64,000 bases of DNA from CAWGMT01 sp963823675. Lineage in GTDB: Bacteria > Planctomycetota > Planctomycetia > Isosphaerales > Isosphaeraceae. The stretch covers positions 496,001-560,000 of the forward strand of contig CAWGMT010000025.1 in assembly GCA_963823675.1 (NCBI GenBank), written 5' to 3'. Positions 39,272 through 47,866 of the stretch are shown here, one piece after another (position 1 is the stretch's first letter; every line of letters starts with the position of its first letter). The notes under the pieces were generated by a model that worked only from the letters and a program-made list of their open reading frames with translations, was not told the DNA's origin and did not search any database. The translations under genes and the position numbers were made by a program.

Positions 39272-40471
39272 TCACCCCGCCGGCGCAAACGGCTCTTTCG
39301 GCGTCGAGCTCAATGCGATCGCACTCTGGGCCTGGAGACGATTGACTTCCGCCTCGACGATGGCCACCTCGTCCGGCGAGGCGACGACCTCCAGGGTCGT
39401 CTCGGTCACGTAGCTTCCGCCGACCGGAAGTGTCACGATCCGGCCGCGCGCTGCCTCGAAGGGACGAGGGTTCGGGTAATTCGTACCCGGCTCGAGGCCG
39501 GTCACATAGCCGTCACGCAAGCCGGCGGTGTTCTTCCAGAGCGTGAACGCCGGAAGCTGGTCTTTCTGGAACCGGAGGACCACGGCCTTGTCGCCTTCGC
39601 GATTGCGCAGCATCGCCAGGGTTCTGGGGACCTCTTTGGATTGACCGATCAGCTCGTAGTAATACACCTGCTCGGTGAAACCGGCCGTCGGGCCTTGATA
39701 GCGATCGTGAAGGCGAGCGCCCTCCCCGGCCCGGGCATCCCGCGACGTGACCGACTTGATCGGAGCGACGAACCGCGCGCCCTCCCCCAGGAATGGCGGT
39801 CCGAAGTTCCAATGATAGAGGACCTGCATCGGCACGGGCTGATCCTTGAGGTTGATGAACTCGTCGCGAATTGTCAGGGCATTCGAGCCCGGGACTGTCG
39901 AGATTCGAGTGGCCATCCGGATGCCCAGGCCGAACAGGCGGGTTTCGTCCACATGGCCAAGCACGGCGATCTCGTAGGGCGGTTCGGGCGCCACCTGAAC
40001 CGCGACATACGAGGCGGGGATGTTGGCGATCCGGCCGTGCAATCCAAAGGTGGTGTGGCTCTCGCTGCCGTCGGGCTTGATCGTCTTGACCTCGAACGGC
40101 GCGCCGTTATTCTCCAGCCCGCAGCGCGCCAGCAACTCGTCGAAACCGTCCAGCCAACCGAGCCCCCCTGCCCCGGAAAGGTTTACGAGGGCCGGATGCA
40201 CCGGCCCGTCAGTCACGGGAGAATCCCAGCCGAGCCGGTTTCCCTGAAACCAGCCTTTCCAGAGACCCATGCCGCGGGTCGGTATGATCGAGAACCGCAA
40301 GAGCCCGTTGTCGACCACGATCAGATCGACTCCATCGCGGCGACCACCCCGCAGGCGCTCCTTGTTCACGGACCACGGCCAGTCCTGACCAAGCCCCAGA
40401 GCGGTGGCATCGATCGTCAAGCTCTCGGTCCAGACGTCGCTCGAAACGTCGGTAAGAATGAATGTCGGCAT
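39272..40471 (-). CDS. DUF4432 family protein, aldose-epimerase-like fold
   Basis: A 399-residue protein: VDLIVVDNGLLRFSIIPTRG, MGLWKGWFQGNRLGWDSPV, FGLHGRIANIPASYVAV, VLYHWNFGPPFLGEGARF and the C-terminal AFTLWKNTAGLRDGYVTGLE with GTNYPNPRPFEAARGRIVTL. This is the galactose-mutarotase-like superfamily member DUF4432. Relatives occur in sugar and inositol catabolic clusters and may epimerise or bind sugars; activity is unproven. No signal peptide, so cytoplasmic. Upstream GGGA is about 12 bases from ATG 40471, a weak site. The 69 bases to the ECF gene downstream contain that gene's promoter. Confidence 0.85.
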   Translation of the reverse strand: MPTFILTDVSSDVWTESLTIDATALGLGQDWPWSVNKERLRGGRRDGVDLIVVDNGLLRFSIIPTRGMGLWKGWFQGNRLGWDSPVTDGPVHPALVNLSGAGGLGWLDGFDELLARCGLENNGAPFEVKTIKPDGSESHTTFGLHGRIANIPASYVAVQVAPEPPYEIAVLGHVDETRLFGLGIRMATRISTVPGSNALTIRDEFINLKDQPVPMQVLYHWNFGPPFLGEGARFVAPIKSVTSRDARAGEGARLHDRYQGPTAGFTEQVYYYELIGQSKEVPRTLAMLRNREGDKAVVLRFQKDQLPAFTLWKNTAGLRDGYVTGLEPGTNYPNPRPFEAARGRIVTLPVGGSYVTETTLEVVASPDEVAIVEAEVNRLQAQSAIALSSTPKEPFAPAG

Positions 40472-40711
40472 GATTTGTGGCGTTCCCTGGTTTGGAGTAT
40501 GTCACTGAGCAACTGTCATTGAAATCGTGAATCCCATATTAGTGGGCGCCACCGGACGGGTTCCAGCAGGTGCATTTGCTCAAGCCGAGTGCCGTCTTGG
40601 TGGCTTCGGCATACGACTTGCACATCGATTCTTCAGTTGCTGAGAGTCGAATTACTGACGGTCCACCTGGGCAAGGCTGCGCGGACGTCGCCCGTGCGGA
40701 GGACTCAAGAG

Positions 40712-41491
40712 ATGAATACGTCCCATCGGTTTCAAGCGAGAAAAGTGAGAGTGGAATCGCCGAGTTTGGAGCAACTCGACTCCCGGATTGTGCCAGCGGC
40801 AATACACCCGGTGGCTGCGGCCGCCGCCACGGTACCGGGACAGGCTGGCGAGGCCGTGACCGACTCGGCTCGCGGACTGCTCCGGCGCGAGATCAGGCTG
40901 GAAAGACAGATTCAAAGACGAGAGATCCGCGTCGAGCGGCTTGAAGCCCGCGAGGCGCGGCTCGAGGCACGGTATTTGGCCCGTCATCAACTGGTGGCGG
41001 CAGCCCAGCCGAACCAAGGGCTTCCGGCCGCAAGCACGGCGACGACGGCATCTCCGGTAAGTGGGAGTTCCGCCTCGAACATCTCCACCGGAAGTCCGAC
41101 CGTTACCTCGAACCCCACGTTCGTCCCCGTACTCGTCCCCACGAACCCCACACCGCCCGCCCCCACGACAGGTGCCCTGCCGGCCAACGTCGCCGCGGCA
41201 CTCGATTCGATCTACGAGGAGTACGAGAACGGTGCTCTTCCCACGACGCCAAGCGGACCGGGCCAGGTCGAGATCCAGGGAGACAATGTGGGGGTCTGGA
41301 TCAAAGTCAACATCCCTGGCGACTTCGCAACCGATGTCGCCGACGCTCAGGCCCTGGGAATGCAAGTTAACACGAGCAGCCCCTCAACCGATAGTTTCGC
41401 GGGATTTCTGCCAATCGCGGAGCTCCCCGCCGTCGCGCAGCTTTCCGACGCGCCGGTCATCGTTCCGATCTACGGGCCGATGGCGACGTGA
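40712..41491 (+). CDS. Secreted LEPR-like coiled-coil protein of unknown function
   Basis: A 259-residue protein. The N-terminus VRVESPSLEQLDSRIVPAA is a variant of the planctomycete LEPR-XLL motif found at the start of exported surface proteins. A highly charged coiled coil follows (LLRREIRLERQIQRREIRVE, RLEAREARLEARYLARHQ), then a Thr/Pro/Ser-rich linker, then a compact C-terminal domain (ALDSIYEEYENGALPTT, VGVWIKVNIPGDFATDVAD, FAGFLPIAELPAVAQLSDAP) resembling the N-terminal strand-helix units seen before some planctomycete peptidases. No enzyme motif. GGAGG nine bases before ATG 40712 decides the start. Confidence 0.7.
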   Translation: MNTSHRFQARKVRVESPSLEQLDSRIVPAAIHPVAAAAATVPGQAGEAVTDSARGLLRREIRLERQIQRREIRVERLEAREARLEARYLARHQLVAAAQPNQGLPAASTATTASPVSGSSASNISTGSPTVTSNPTFVPVLVPTNPTPPAPTTGALPANVAAALDSIYEEYENGALPTTPSGPGQVEIQGDNVGVWIKVNIPGDFATDVADAQALGMQVNTSSPSTDSFAGFLPIAELPAVAQLSDAPVIVPIYGPMAT

Positions 41492-41804
41492 GCCACGACT
41501 GGTTTTCTCGACAGGTCCGCGTTCGGGTCGCTGCCTGAGGGCAGTGATCGACTCGGACCTGCGTGCGCGGATCAGAAAGCCATTTGCCACGACGTGAGCT
41601 CAACTTTGCACTGCGTCAGCCCCGCCGGCTTGCAAACTCCCGTCAGCATGTTGACGTCAGCTAGCGGACCGGATTAGGCTGACCGTAAGGCTGAAGGCGA
41701 GTTCGTGACCTCACACTGCTCCGGCTCGCAAGCAGACCTCGGCTTCGGTCGGTCGTGCATCAGGCCCTCCCCGAATCACACCTACAACAAGGAGATTGGC
41801 TCCC
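41492..41804. other. Intergenic stretch with a weak inverted repeat
   Basis: No gene. An imperfect stem, caggtccg (41510-41517) with cggacctg (41553-41560), follows the upstream gene and could be a terminator-like structure without a T tract. AAGGAG at 41789-41794 serves the next gene. Confidence 0.4.
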
Positions 41805-42851
41805 ATGGCAGAGGTCAACGACCCGAAATTGAAGGAGTTGGTCTGTTCTTTCTGTGCGCCGGTCTCTCGGCGCGACTTCATGAAGACGGTCGGCGCCGGG
41901 GCGTTCGCGGCGTCGGTCCCGCTGATTGGAACGGCCGCGGCCGCGGCCGACGCGGGCAAGGCCAAGTTGGCCGGCGGGCCGACGCCTTCGGCGCCGGCGG
42001 AAACGGCAGTCGCTCGATTCTACAAGACGATCACGCCGGAACAGCGGAAGCTGATTTGTTTTCCGTTCGACAACCCGCTGCGCAAGAAGGTCGGCAACAA
42101 CTGGGCCATCGTCAAGCCCAAGATCAGCGACTTGAAGCCGGAGCAACAGGCCCTCTGCCAGGAAATCATGAAGAACCTCTGCAGTGAGGAGGGCTACGAG
42201 AAATTCACGAAGCAGATGGACGATGACGACGGAGGATTCGAGAATTACCACGTAGCCGTCTTCGGCGAGCCGGGGACCGACAAGCCTTTCGAGTGGGTCC
42301 TCACCGGCCGGCACGACACGCTGCGCGCCGATGGCAACAGCGTGGAAGGCGTCGCCTTTGGCGGTCCGATCTTCTACGGCCACGCCGCCGACGGCCACTT
42401 CAATGAAGACGCCAAGCACACCAACAACGTCTGGTGGTACCAGGGCGAGCAAGCCAACAAGATCTTCCAGACCCTGGACGAGAAGCATAAGGCCCAGGCC
42501 CTGATCGCCAAGTCCCCGCCCGATGAAGCCGAATCCATCAAGCTCAGAGGCAGCAACTTGCCGCAACAGGGCCTGTGCATCTGTGAGCTCGACGGTCAGC
42601 AGAAAGCGATGGTCAGCCAGCTCGTGGAGATGATGCTGCGGCCGTTCCGCGCCTGCGACGCCGCCGAGGTTCGCGCGTGCCTCGAGTCGAGCGGTGGTGT
42701 CGACAAGCTGCGTCTGACCTTCGCCAAGGAAGGCGACATCGGCAACGACGGCGTCTGGGACATCTGGAAGCTCGAAGGACCCGCCTTCTCGTGGTTATTC
42801 CGGGGCTCGCCTCATGTTCATACGTGGTTGAATGTGGCGAACAAAGCGTGA
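41805..42851 (+). CDS. DUF3500 protein with Tat signal
   Basis: A 348-residue protein. SRRDFMKTVGAGAFAASVPL is a twin-arginine export signal. The mature part matches DUF3500: RFYKTITPEQRKLICFPFD, VAVFGEPGTDKPFEWVLTGRH, GVAFGGPIFYGHAADGHFN, NVWWYQGEQANKIFQTLD, and WDIWKLEGPAFSWLFRGSPH. The conserved His/Asp/Gly blocks hint at an enzyme or metal site but the family has no known activity. Tat export suggests a folded, possibly cofactor-bearing protein in the periplasm. AAGGAG ten bases before ATG 41805 supports the start. Confidence 0.85.
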   Translation: MAEVNDPKLKELVCSFCAPVSRRDFMKTVGAGAFAASVPLIGTAAAAADAGKAKLAGGPTPSAPAETAVARFYKTITPEQRKLICFPFDNPLRKKVGNNWAIVKPKISDLKPEQQALCQEIMKNLCSEEGYEKFTKQMDDDDGGFENYHVAVFGEPGTDKPFEWVLTGRHDTLRADGNSVEGVAFGGPIFYGHAADGHFNEDAKHTNNVWWYQGEQANKIFQTLDEKHKAQALIAKSPPDEAESIKLRGSNLPQQGLCICELDGQQKAMVSQLVEMMLRPFRACDAAEVRACLESSGGVDKLRLTFAKEGDIGNDGVWDIWKLEGPAFSWLFRGSPHVHTWLNVANKA

Positions 42852-42940
42852 CGACCGCTGCCCGAGGGGAGGCCTTAGAGGGAGGGGTGTTGAGAATTTG
42901 GGCTTGCAGCCATTTCCTGTTCCCTCCAGTTTCGTTGGGC

Positions 42941-43090
42941 GCGATCTCCCCCCCTTCTAAGGGGGGGTAGAGGGGGCGGGCGTGACAACGGCTCGGCCGG
43001 AGGCGTGCTTCTCCGGACGGCGCTAGCCATAGCGTTGCTAGCGCGCTGTCCAACCCCCCTGCCCACCCTTAGCAAGGGGGGAGTTTTTCG
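42941..43090. repeat. Palindromic C/G-tract intergenic element
   Basis: A perfect-looking palindrome ccccccc-ttctaa-ggggggg starts near 42950, followed by agggggcgggcg, and an inverted counterpart ccaacccccctgcccaccct with tagcaaggggggagtttttc near 43050-43090. The paired halves could fold on each other. The type is frequent between genes in many bacteria. It fills the 42852-43168 gap, in which I see no gene. Confidence 0.6.
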
Positions 43091-43168
43091 GGAGGCGCGG
43101 CGCAACACAAAGCGTCGCGGATCAGCGCTGAATCGGTTCCCAATTTGCCATGACCGAGAGGACCTTCG

Positions 43169-43573
43169 ATGGCCGTCGGGACGACGTCAGTAGCTTCCTT
43201 CCCTTCGGCGGGCAATCGCACCACCGCCGCCGGCTCTCGTTCCCTTGCGCACGAGTCGTTCCCGGCTGAGTTGCTCTACCGGCTGAGCGTAAAGCAATAC
43301 CACGCGATGATTCGGGCGGGAAATCTCACCGAGGATGATCAGGTCGAGCTACTCGAGGGCTTTCTCGTCACCAAGATGTCCAAGAACCCGCCGCACATCG
43401 TCGCCGCGGATCGTTGCGTTGAGGTGTATACCGAACCGACCGGCCCCGCAACCAAATAGAATCTCGAGCCCGACTACCGCAAGGTCCGGAGATTCGGCAC
43501 GGACGAATTCGTTTCGGTTGTTCTGGGTGGCCGGGAGGTCGGCCGAATCGCGGTCAATGAGATCTTACCGTGA
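43169..43573 (+). pseudogene. Uma2 gene with its catalytic core deleted
   Basis: The N-terminal Uma2 part (LSVKQYHAMIRAGNLTEDDQ, LEGFLVTKMSKNPPH) jumps directly to the C-terminal part (CVEVYTEPTGPA, then after a TAG stop at 43457, DYRKVRRFGTDEFVSVVLGG and REVGRIAVNEILP). About 95 internal codons holding PxPDxxxV, the IEV glutamate and the Lys are missing when compared with the intact gene at 814-1422. Both pieces keep the same frame. A dead copy left by an internal deletion. Confidence 0.85.
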
Positions 43574-43598
43574 GTTTGGACTCTCGTGTGTCGTGAAC

Positions 43599-43687
43599 CT
43601 TCGATTGACGGGTAGAGAACCGGAAGACCTGCGGTCGCGGGGAGGGCGGGGTCCGGAGACCCGCGCCCAACAGCCCGTCAATCGAAG
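43599..43687. repeat. 14-bp perfect inverted repeat between Uma2 relic and nrdJ
   Basis: cttcgattgacggg (43599-43612) pairs with cccgtcaatcgaag (43674-43687). Inside the loop lies ggggtccggagacccgcgcc (43648-43667), a near-copy of a stretch inserted in the kinase at 36068. The structure sits just after the 3' ends of both converging units and may act as a bidirectional terminator or be a mobile-type repeat. Confidence 0.65.
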
Positions 43688-43699
43688 ATTGACGACTCA

Positions 43700-46600
43700 C
43701 TAGGAACAGCCCATGCTGTTGCCGCAGTTGAAGCAGCGATAGCAGGTGCCGCAGCGGACGGTTAGCGCGCCGCAGTTGTCACACGGCGGTGCATCGCTCT
43801 GGAAATGGGCGAACTGGCGGTCTTGCTCGGCGAGCCCGTCGCCAGGCGGCGCGAGGGCGGCGGGCGGCGCGGATTGATACGCTTCCATGACGGCCTCGGC
43901 ATGCTCCAGATCGGCGATCGTCGCCGTCCGGTGGCCGTTGACCTTGAGCAAGGGCGCGGCGATCACCGTTGGCTGGTCTTCTTCCGCCTCGGTCTCGGCG
44001 GCAGGGCGCTTGGGAGCATTTTCTTGGCGATATCCCGGGATAAACTCCATCCCCAGCCAGCGGAAGATATAGTCGGCGATGCTCTTGGCGATCGGGATGT
44101 CGGGGTTCTTGGTGAAACCGGCCGGCTCGAATCGGCTGTGCGCGAACTTGTTGACGAAGACTTCCAGCGGCACGCCATATTGCAGTCCGATCGAGATGGC
44201 CGTGCCCAGGACGTCCATCAGGCCGCCGATCGTCGAGCCCTCCTTCGCCATGGTGATGAAGAGCTCGCCGGGCCGGCCGTCGGGGTAGAAGCCGACGTTG
44301 ATGTAGCCTTCGTGGCCCTGGATGTCGAACTTGTGGGTCACGCTGCGCCGGGTGTGGGGCAGCCGCTCGCGGCGCGGTTGTGCTTGTCGCGTCCCGGCCA
44401 GATCAGCCACCAGGGCCGCGGGGTGGATCGCCGTATCCGCGGCTCGTGGCGCCGGCTGGTTGATCGGCACCGGCGCCTTCACGTCCGCCGGCGGGGCTGA
44501 CGCCGTGGCGGCGTCCGCTGACTCGGCTTTGGTGCTCACCGGCTGGCTCACCTTCGATCCATCGCGATAGATCGCCAGCGCCTTGAGACCCAGCCGCCAA
44601 CCTTCAAGGTAGGCTTCCCTGATCTCTTCCACTGTCGCTTCTTTCGGCACATTGCACGTCTTGGAGATCGCGCCTGAGAGGAACGGCTGCACCGCCGCCA
44701 TCATGCGGAGATGGCCACGGAAGTGAATGCTCCGCCCTCCTTCGGGCGGTGCGAATGCGCAGTCAAAGACCGGCGCGTGTTCCGCCGTCAGCAAGGGTGC
44801 GCCTTCGATGGTGTCGTTGGCGTCGATGTATTCGAGCATCCCCCGGATCGCCGGCTCGTCGTACCCCAGCTTGCGCAAGGCCATCGGCACGGTGCGGTTG
44901 ACGATCTTGAGCATTCCTCCGCCGGCGAGCTGTTTGTATTTTACCAGCGCGATGTCCGGCTCGATGCCCGTGGTGTCGCAATCCATCATGAACGCGATCG
45001 TTCCCGTGGGGGCCAGCACGGTCACCTGGCTGTTGCGGAAGCCGTGCTTGCGGCCGAGCTCGAGGCACTCGGCCCATACGGATTGCGCCGCATCGCGCAG
45101 CTCTCTGGGAGCCGAGGCGTCGATCGCCTCGGCGGCGTCGCGGTGCATTTCCATCACGCGGAGCATCGGCTCGCGATTGACCGCGAAGCCATCGAACGCC
45201 CCGACGTGCGCCGCGTGCTCGGCGCTGGTCAGGTAAGCCTGCCCGTGCATGATCGCCGTGATGGAAGCGGCCAGGGCACGGCCTTCTTCCGAATCATAGG
45301 GCAGCCCGGATGCCATCAAGAGACTTCCCAGATTGGCGTAGCCGAGCCCCAGGGGCCGGAATTTGTGGCTGTTGACCGCGATGCGATCGGTGGGATAGCT
45401 CGCGTGATCGACCAGAATCTCCTGCGCGGTGATGAAGATCCGCGCGGCCGCCCGGAAGCGGCCGACGTCGAAGCTGCCATCCTCGAGCCGGAACTTCATC
45501 AGATTGATCGACGCCAGGTTGCAAGCCGAGTCATCTATAAACATATATTCACTACATGGATTAGATGAATTGATCGGCGCCGTGTTGGGGCAAGTGTGCC
45601 AGCGCTGGATGGTATCTTCGTACTGCACTCCGGGATCGCCGCACAGCCAGGTTCCCAGGGCGATCTTGTTCATGAGCATCCGCGCCTTGTAGGTTTGCAT
45701 CGGCCGGCCGGTGGTGACGGCGCGGGTGGTCCAGTCGTCGTCGGCCATGGCGGTGCGCAGGAAGGCGTCGGTGCAGCGGATGGAGAGGTTTGAATTCTGG
45801 AACATGACGGAGCTATAGGCTTCGCCGTTGAAGTTGGCTTCGTAGCCTGCGTTGATCAGCGCCTGGGCTTTCTTCTCCTCTTTGGTCTTGCACTCGATGA
45901 ATTCGAGGATATCCGGGTGCCAGCACTTGAGCGTCTGCATCTTGGCGGCGCGGCGGGTCTTGCCGCCGGATTTCACCACGCTGGCAATGGCATCGTAGAC
46001 CCGCATGAAGCTCACTGGCCCCGACGGCTTCCCACCCCCCGAGAGTTTCTCATGGCTGGAACGCAGGGACGAAAGATCGGTGCCGGTTCCCGAGCCGAAC
46101 TTGAACAGCATGGCTTCGCTGCTGGCCAAGCGCATGATTCCTTCCATATCGTCACTGACGCTCTGGATGAAGCACGCGGAGGCCTGCGGGAACTCGTAGG
46201 CGCTCGTGACTTTCTGCGTTCCGCGACTCTCGTCGTCCCATCGCCAGTTGTTGGCCGGCCCCGCGATGCCGTAGCGATGGAACAGGCCCACATTGAACCA
46301 GACCGGCGAGTTGAACGACCCATATTGCAAGAGGCAAAGGGCCGTCAGCTCGTCGGAAAACCGGTCAGCGTCATCGGCCGAGGCGAAATAGCCGTCCTCA
46401 CGGCCCCAATCGGCGATCGTCCGCGTCACTCGCTCGATCAACTGCCGAACCGAGTACTCGCGCTTCCCCTGCGACGGGCAGCCGTTGCCCCCAGCGAGAT
46501 CACCGTAGAAGTACTTGCTGGCAACCACGTTGGTGGCCAGTTGGCTCCAAGATCGCGGGATTTCGCATCCCGTTTGCTGGAAGATCGCCCGCCCGCGCTC

Positions 46601-46786
46601 ATCCTTGATCTCGGCGGTCCGCTCGTCCCATTCGACTTGCTCGAACGGGTTCATTCCCTCGGCGCTGAAGACGCGAGGAACTTTCATTCCGCTGCGTCCC
46701 CGGCTTCGATCCTGAGTGCTGCTGCTCGATATCTCCCGCTTTTCCGGCGCCACCACCGGGCGCGCCCGTTCGCTTACCGTTGCCAT
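43700..46786 (-). CDS. nrdJ: Adenosylcobalamin-dependent class II ribonucleoside-diphosphate reductase NrdJ
   Basis: A 1,028-residue enzyme making deoxyribonucleotides, using B12 to generate the thiyl radical. Seen: SFNSPVWFNVGLFHRYGI, the loop region FKFGSGTGTDLSSLRSSHEK, active-site NSSNPCSEYMFIDDSACNLA (Asn-Cys-Glu), the conserved APTGTIAFMMDCDTTGIEPD, and the C-terminal Cys cluster DNCGALTVRCGTCYRCFNCG for re-reduction and Zn binding. Length and Cys-rich end match the long class II type. GGTGGAG eight bases before ATG 46786 supports the start. No cobalamin riboswitch or NrdR box was recognised upstream. Confidence 0.95.
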   Translation of the reverse strand: MATVSERARPVVAPEKREISSSSTQDRSRGRSGMKVPRVFSAEGMNPFEQVEWDERTAEIKDERGRAIFQQTGCEIPRSWSQLATNVVASKYFYGDLAGGNGCPSQGKREYSVRQLIERVTRTIADWGREDGYFASADDADRFSDELTALCLLQYGSFNSPVWFNVGLFHRYGIAGPANNWRWDDESRGTQKVTSAYEFPQASACFIQSVSDDMEGIMRLASSEAMLFKFGSGTGTDLSSLRSSHEKLSGGGKPSGPVSFMRVYDAIASVVKSGGKTRRAAKMQTLKCWHPDILEFIECKTKEEKKAQALINAGYEANFNGEAYSSVMFQNSNLSIRCTDAFLRTAMADDDWTTRAVTTGRPMQTYKARMLMNKIALGTWLCGDPGVQYEDTIQRWHTCPNTAPINSSNPCSEYMFIDDSACNLASINLMKFRLEDGSFDVGRFRAAARIFITAQEILVDHASYPTDRIAVNSHKFRPLGLGYANLGSLLMASGLPYDSEEGRALAASITAIMHGQAYLTSAEHAAHVGAFDGFAVNREPMLRVMEMHRDAAEAIDASAPRELRDAAQSVWAECLELGRKHGFRNSQVTVLAPTGTIAFMMDCDTTGIEPDIALVKYKQLAGGGMLKIVNRTVPMALRKLGYDEPAIRGMLEYIDANDTIEGAPLLTAEHAPVFDCAFAPPEGGRSIHFRGHLRMMAAVQPFLSGAISKTCNVPKEATVEEIREAYLEGWRLGLKALAIYRDGSKVSQPVSTKAESADAATASAPPADVKAPVPINQPAPRAADTAIHPAALVADLAGTRQAQPRRERLPHTRRSVTHKFDIQGHEGYINVGFYPDGRPGELFITMAKEGSTIGGLMDVLGTAISIGLQYGVPLEVFVNKFAHSRFEPAGFTKNPDIPIAKSIADYIFRWLGMEFIPGYRQENAPKRPAAETEAEEDQPTVIAAPLLKVNGHRTATIADLEHAEAVMEAYQSAPPAALAPPGDGLAEQDRQFAHFQSDAPPCDNCGALTVRCGTCYRCFNCGNSMGCS

Positions 46787-47156
46787 GAGCGATCTCCACC
46801 TACCGACTTATTCCGGGGCGATCCACGCTGCACCACAATCCCGGGTTTAGCCGATTTGTGTTCAAAAATCCATAGGTGAACCGAGGTCCATTCAAAAATC
46901 GCGCTCAACTGCCTCTATCGGCACTCCGACAATCCGAAATTGAGTGTCCGCGAACGCACTCTTTCGGTTGCGCCGTTTCCAGACCTTACACCCCCTTCCA
47001 TGAGAAAGGGCTTAACCTAACCTGTTAAGCCTGGCAATGTCGCCAAAGTAAGACGCTGACGTCTCATCAAGCACGCGCAGGTCCATCAAACCCTTTTTTC
47101 CCAACTCGAGTTTAACATTTATTCCGAGATGAGATTTGACCGGGAACCAAGACGGG
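46787..47156. other. AT-richer intergenic region between rplU and nrdJ
   Basis: No gene, and in particular no rpmA. A perfect 8-bp stem ggcttaac/gttaagcc lies at 47009-47031 and the decamer ttcaaaaatc occurs twice (near 46861 and 46893). The stem could end rplU transcription; the region also must hold the nrdJ promoter. Confidence 0.45.
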
Positions 47157-47477
47157 CTAGCGCGGCGGGACGACACTTGTGATCTGGACCATCGTGTACG
47201 GTTGGCGATGGCCATTCCTCCGACGTACGTTTTTGCGTCGCCGGAACTTTTGAATGATGATCTTCTTGGCACGGAACTGGTTGACGATTTTCGCGACCAC
47301 TTGCGCCCCGTCGAGGGAGGGATTGCCGATCATCGGACCGCCGCTCTCGCCCGAGAGGAGCAAGACCTTGGGAAAGACGAGTTGGTCCCCGGCCTTTCCA
47401 TCACGCCGATCGACTCTGATCCGATCGCCTTCGCGCACTCGAAACTGATGACTGCCGTCCTCGAAAATTGCGTACAT
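47157..47477 (-). CDS. rplU: 50S ribosomal protein bL21
   Basis: A 106-residue bL21: MYAIFEDGSHQFRVREGDRI, VFPKVLLLSGE, GAQVVAKIVNQFRAKKIIIQ, KFRRRKNVRRRNGHRQPYT and MVQITSV. The length is usual. It binds 23S rRNA domain II near L20. In most bacteria rplU is followed at once by rpmA (bL27) and often obgE; here the next 370 bases hold no gene and nrdJ follows, so the usual operon is split. Confidence 0.93.
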   Translation of the reverse strand: MYAIFEDGSHQFRVREGDRIRVDRRDGKAGDQLVFPKVLLLSGESGGPMIGNPSLDGAQVVAKIVNQFRAKKIIIQKFRRRKNVRRRNGHRQPYTMVQITSVVPPR

Positions 47478-47866
47478 CCTACTAGACTCCTCGGCGGCGC
47501 GGTTCTCAACAATCCAACTGACCCTTGATCACCATTCCCCTCAACCTGTCCCGACGGACAAAGTTGCCACCTACTCTTCCTCGTCGTCGTGCCAGATCAC
47601 CTTCGTCGTTTCATCAAGATGTTAATAGTCGACTCTCGAAAAGAAAAGAGTCGTGAGCCTTGACGGCCGAATCGATCCGCGATATCTAGCAACAGCCTTT
47701 GGCCGCACTTGCACTTAAGGCCGCGCCGCTTCTCTCGGAATTCTCTCTCCTGGGCCCGGATGCTCCATCGCGCACCAGCAAGCCAAATCAAAATCGCCGC
47801 GCCGGTCGATGCTCCGGAGGGCTGTCTTTCTCTTAATCCTAACACAGGTGCAGGACGCTTTCTACA
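47478..47866. other. Intergenic region upstream of rplU
   Basis: No gene I can defend. A minus-strand frame contains GLKCKCGQRLLLDIADRF, which looks a little like a zinc ribbon but has only one Cys pair and no support. The region holds the divergent promoters of rplU and the secreted SH3-like gene. Confidence 0.4.

Noticed and set aside
38630..40522. 630-codon plus-strand open frame opposite the ECF and DUF4432 genes
   Set aside because: It is antisense to two genes with clear family motifs and has no motif of its own.
46787..47156. Cobalamin riboswitch or NrdR box upstream of nrdJ
   Set aside because: I searched by eye for the B12-box and for paired NrdR-type palindromes and found neither.
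47597..47845. Possible zinc-ribbon protein on the minus strand (KCKCGQRLLLDIAD)
   Set aside because: Only one Cys pair, no ribosome binding site, and it lies in the rplU/secreted-protein promoter region.
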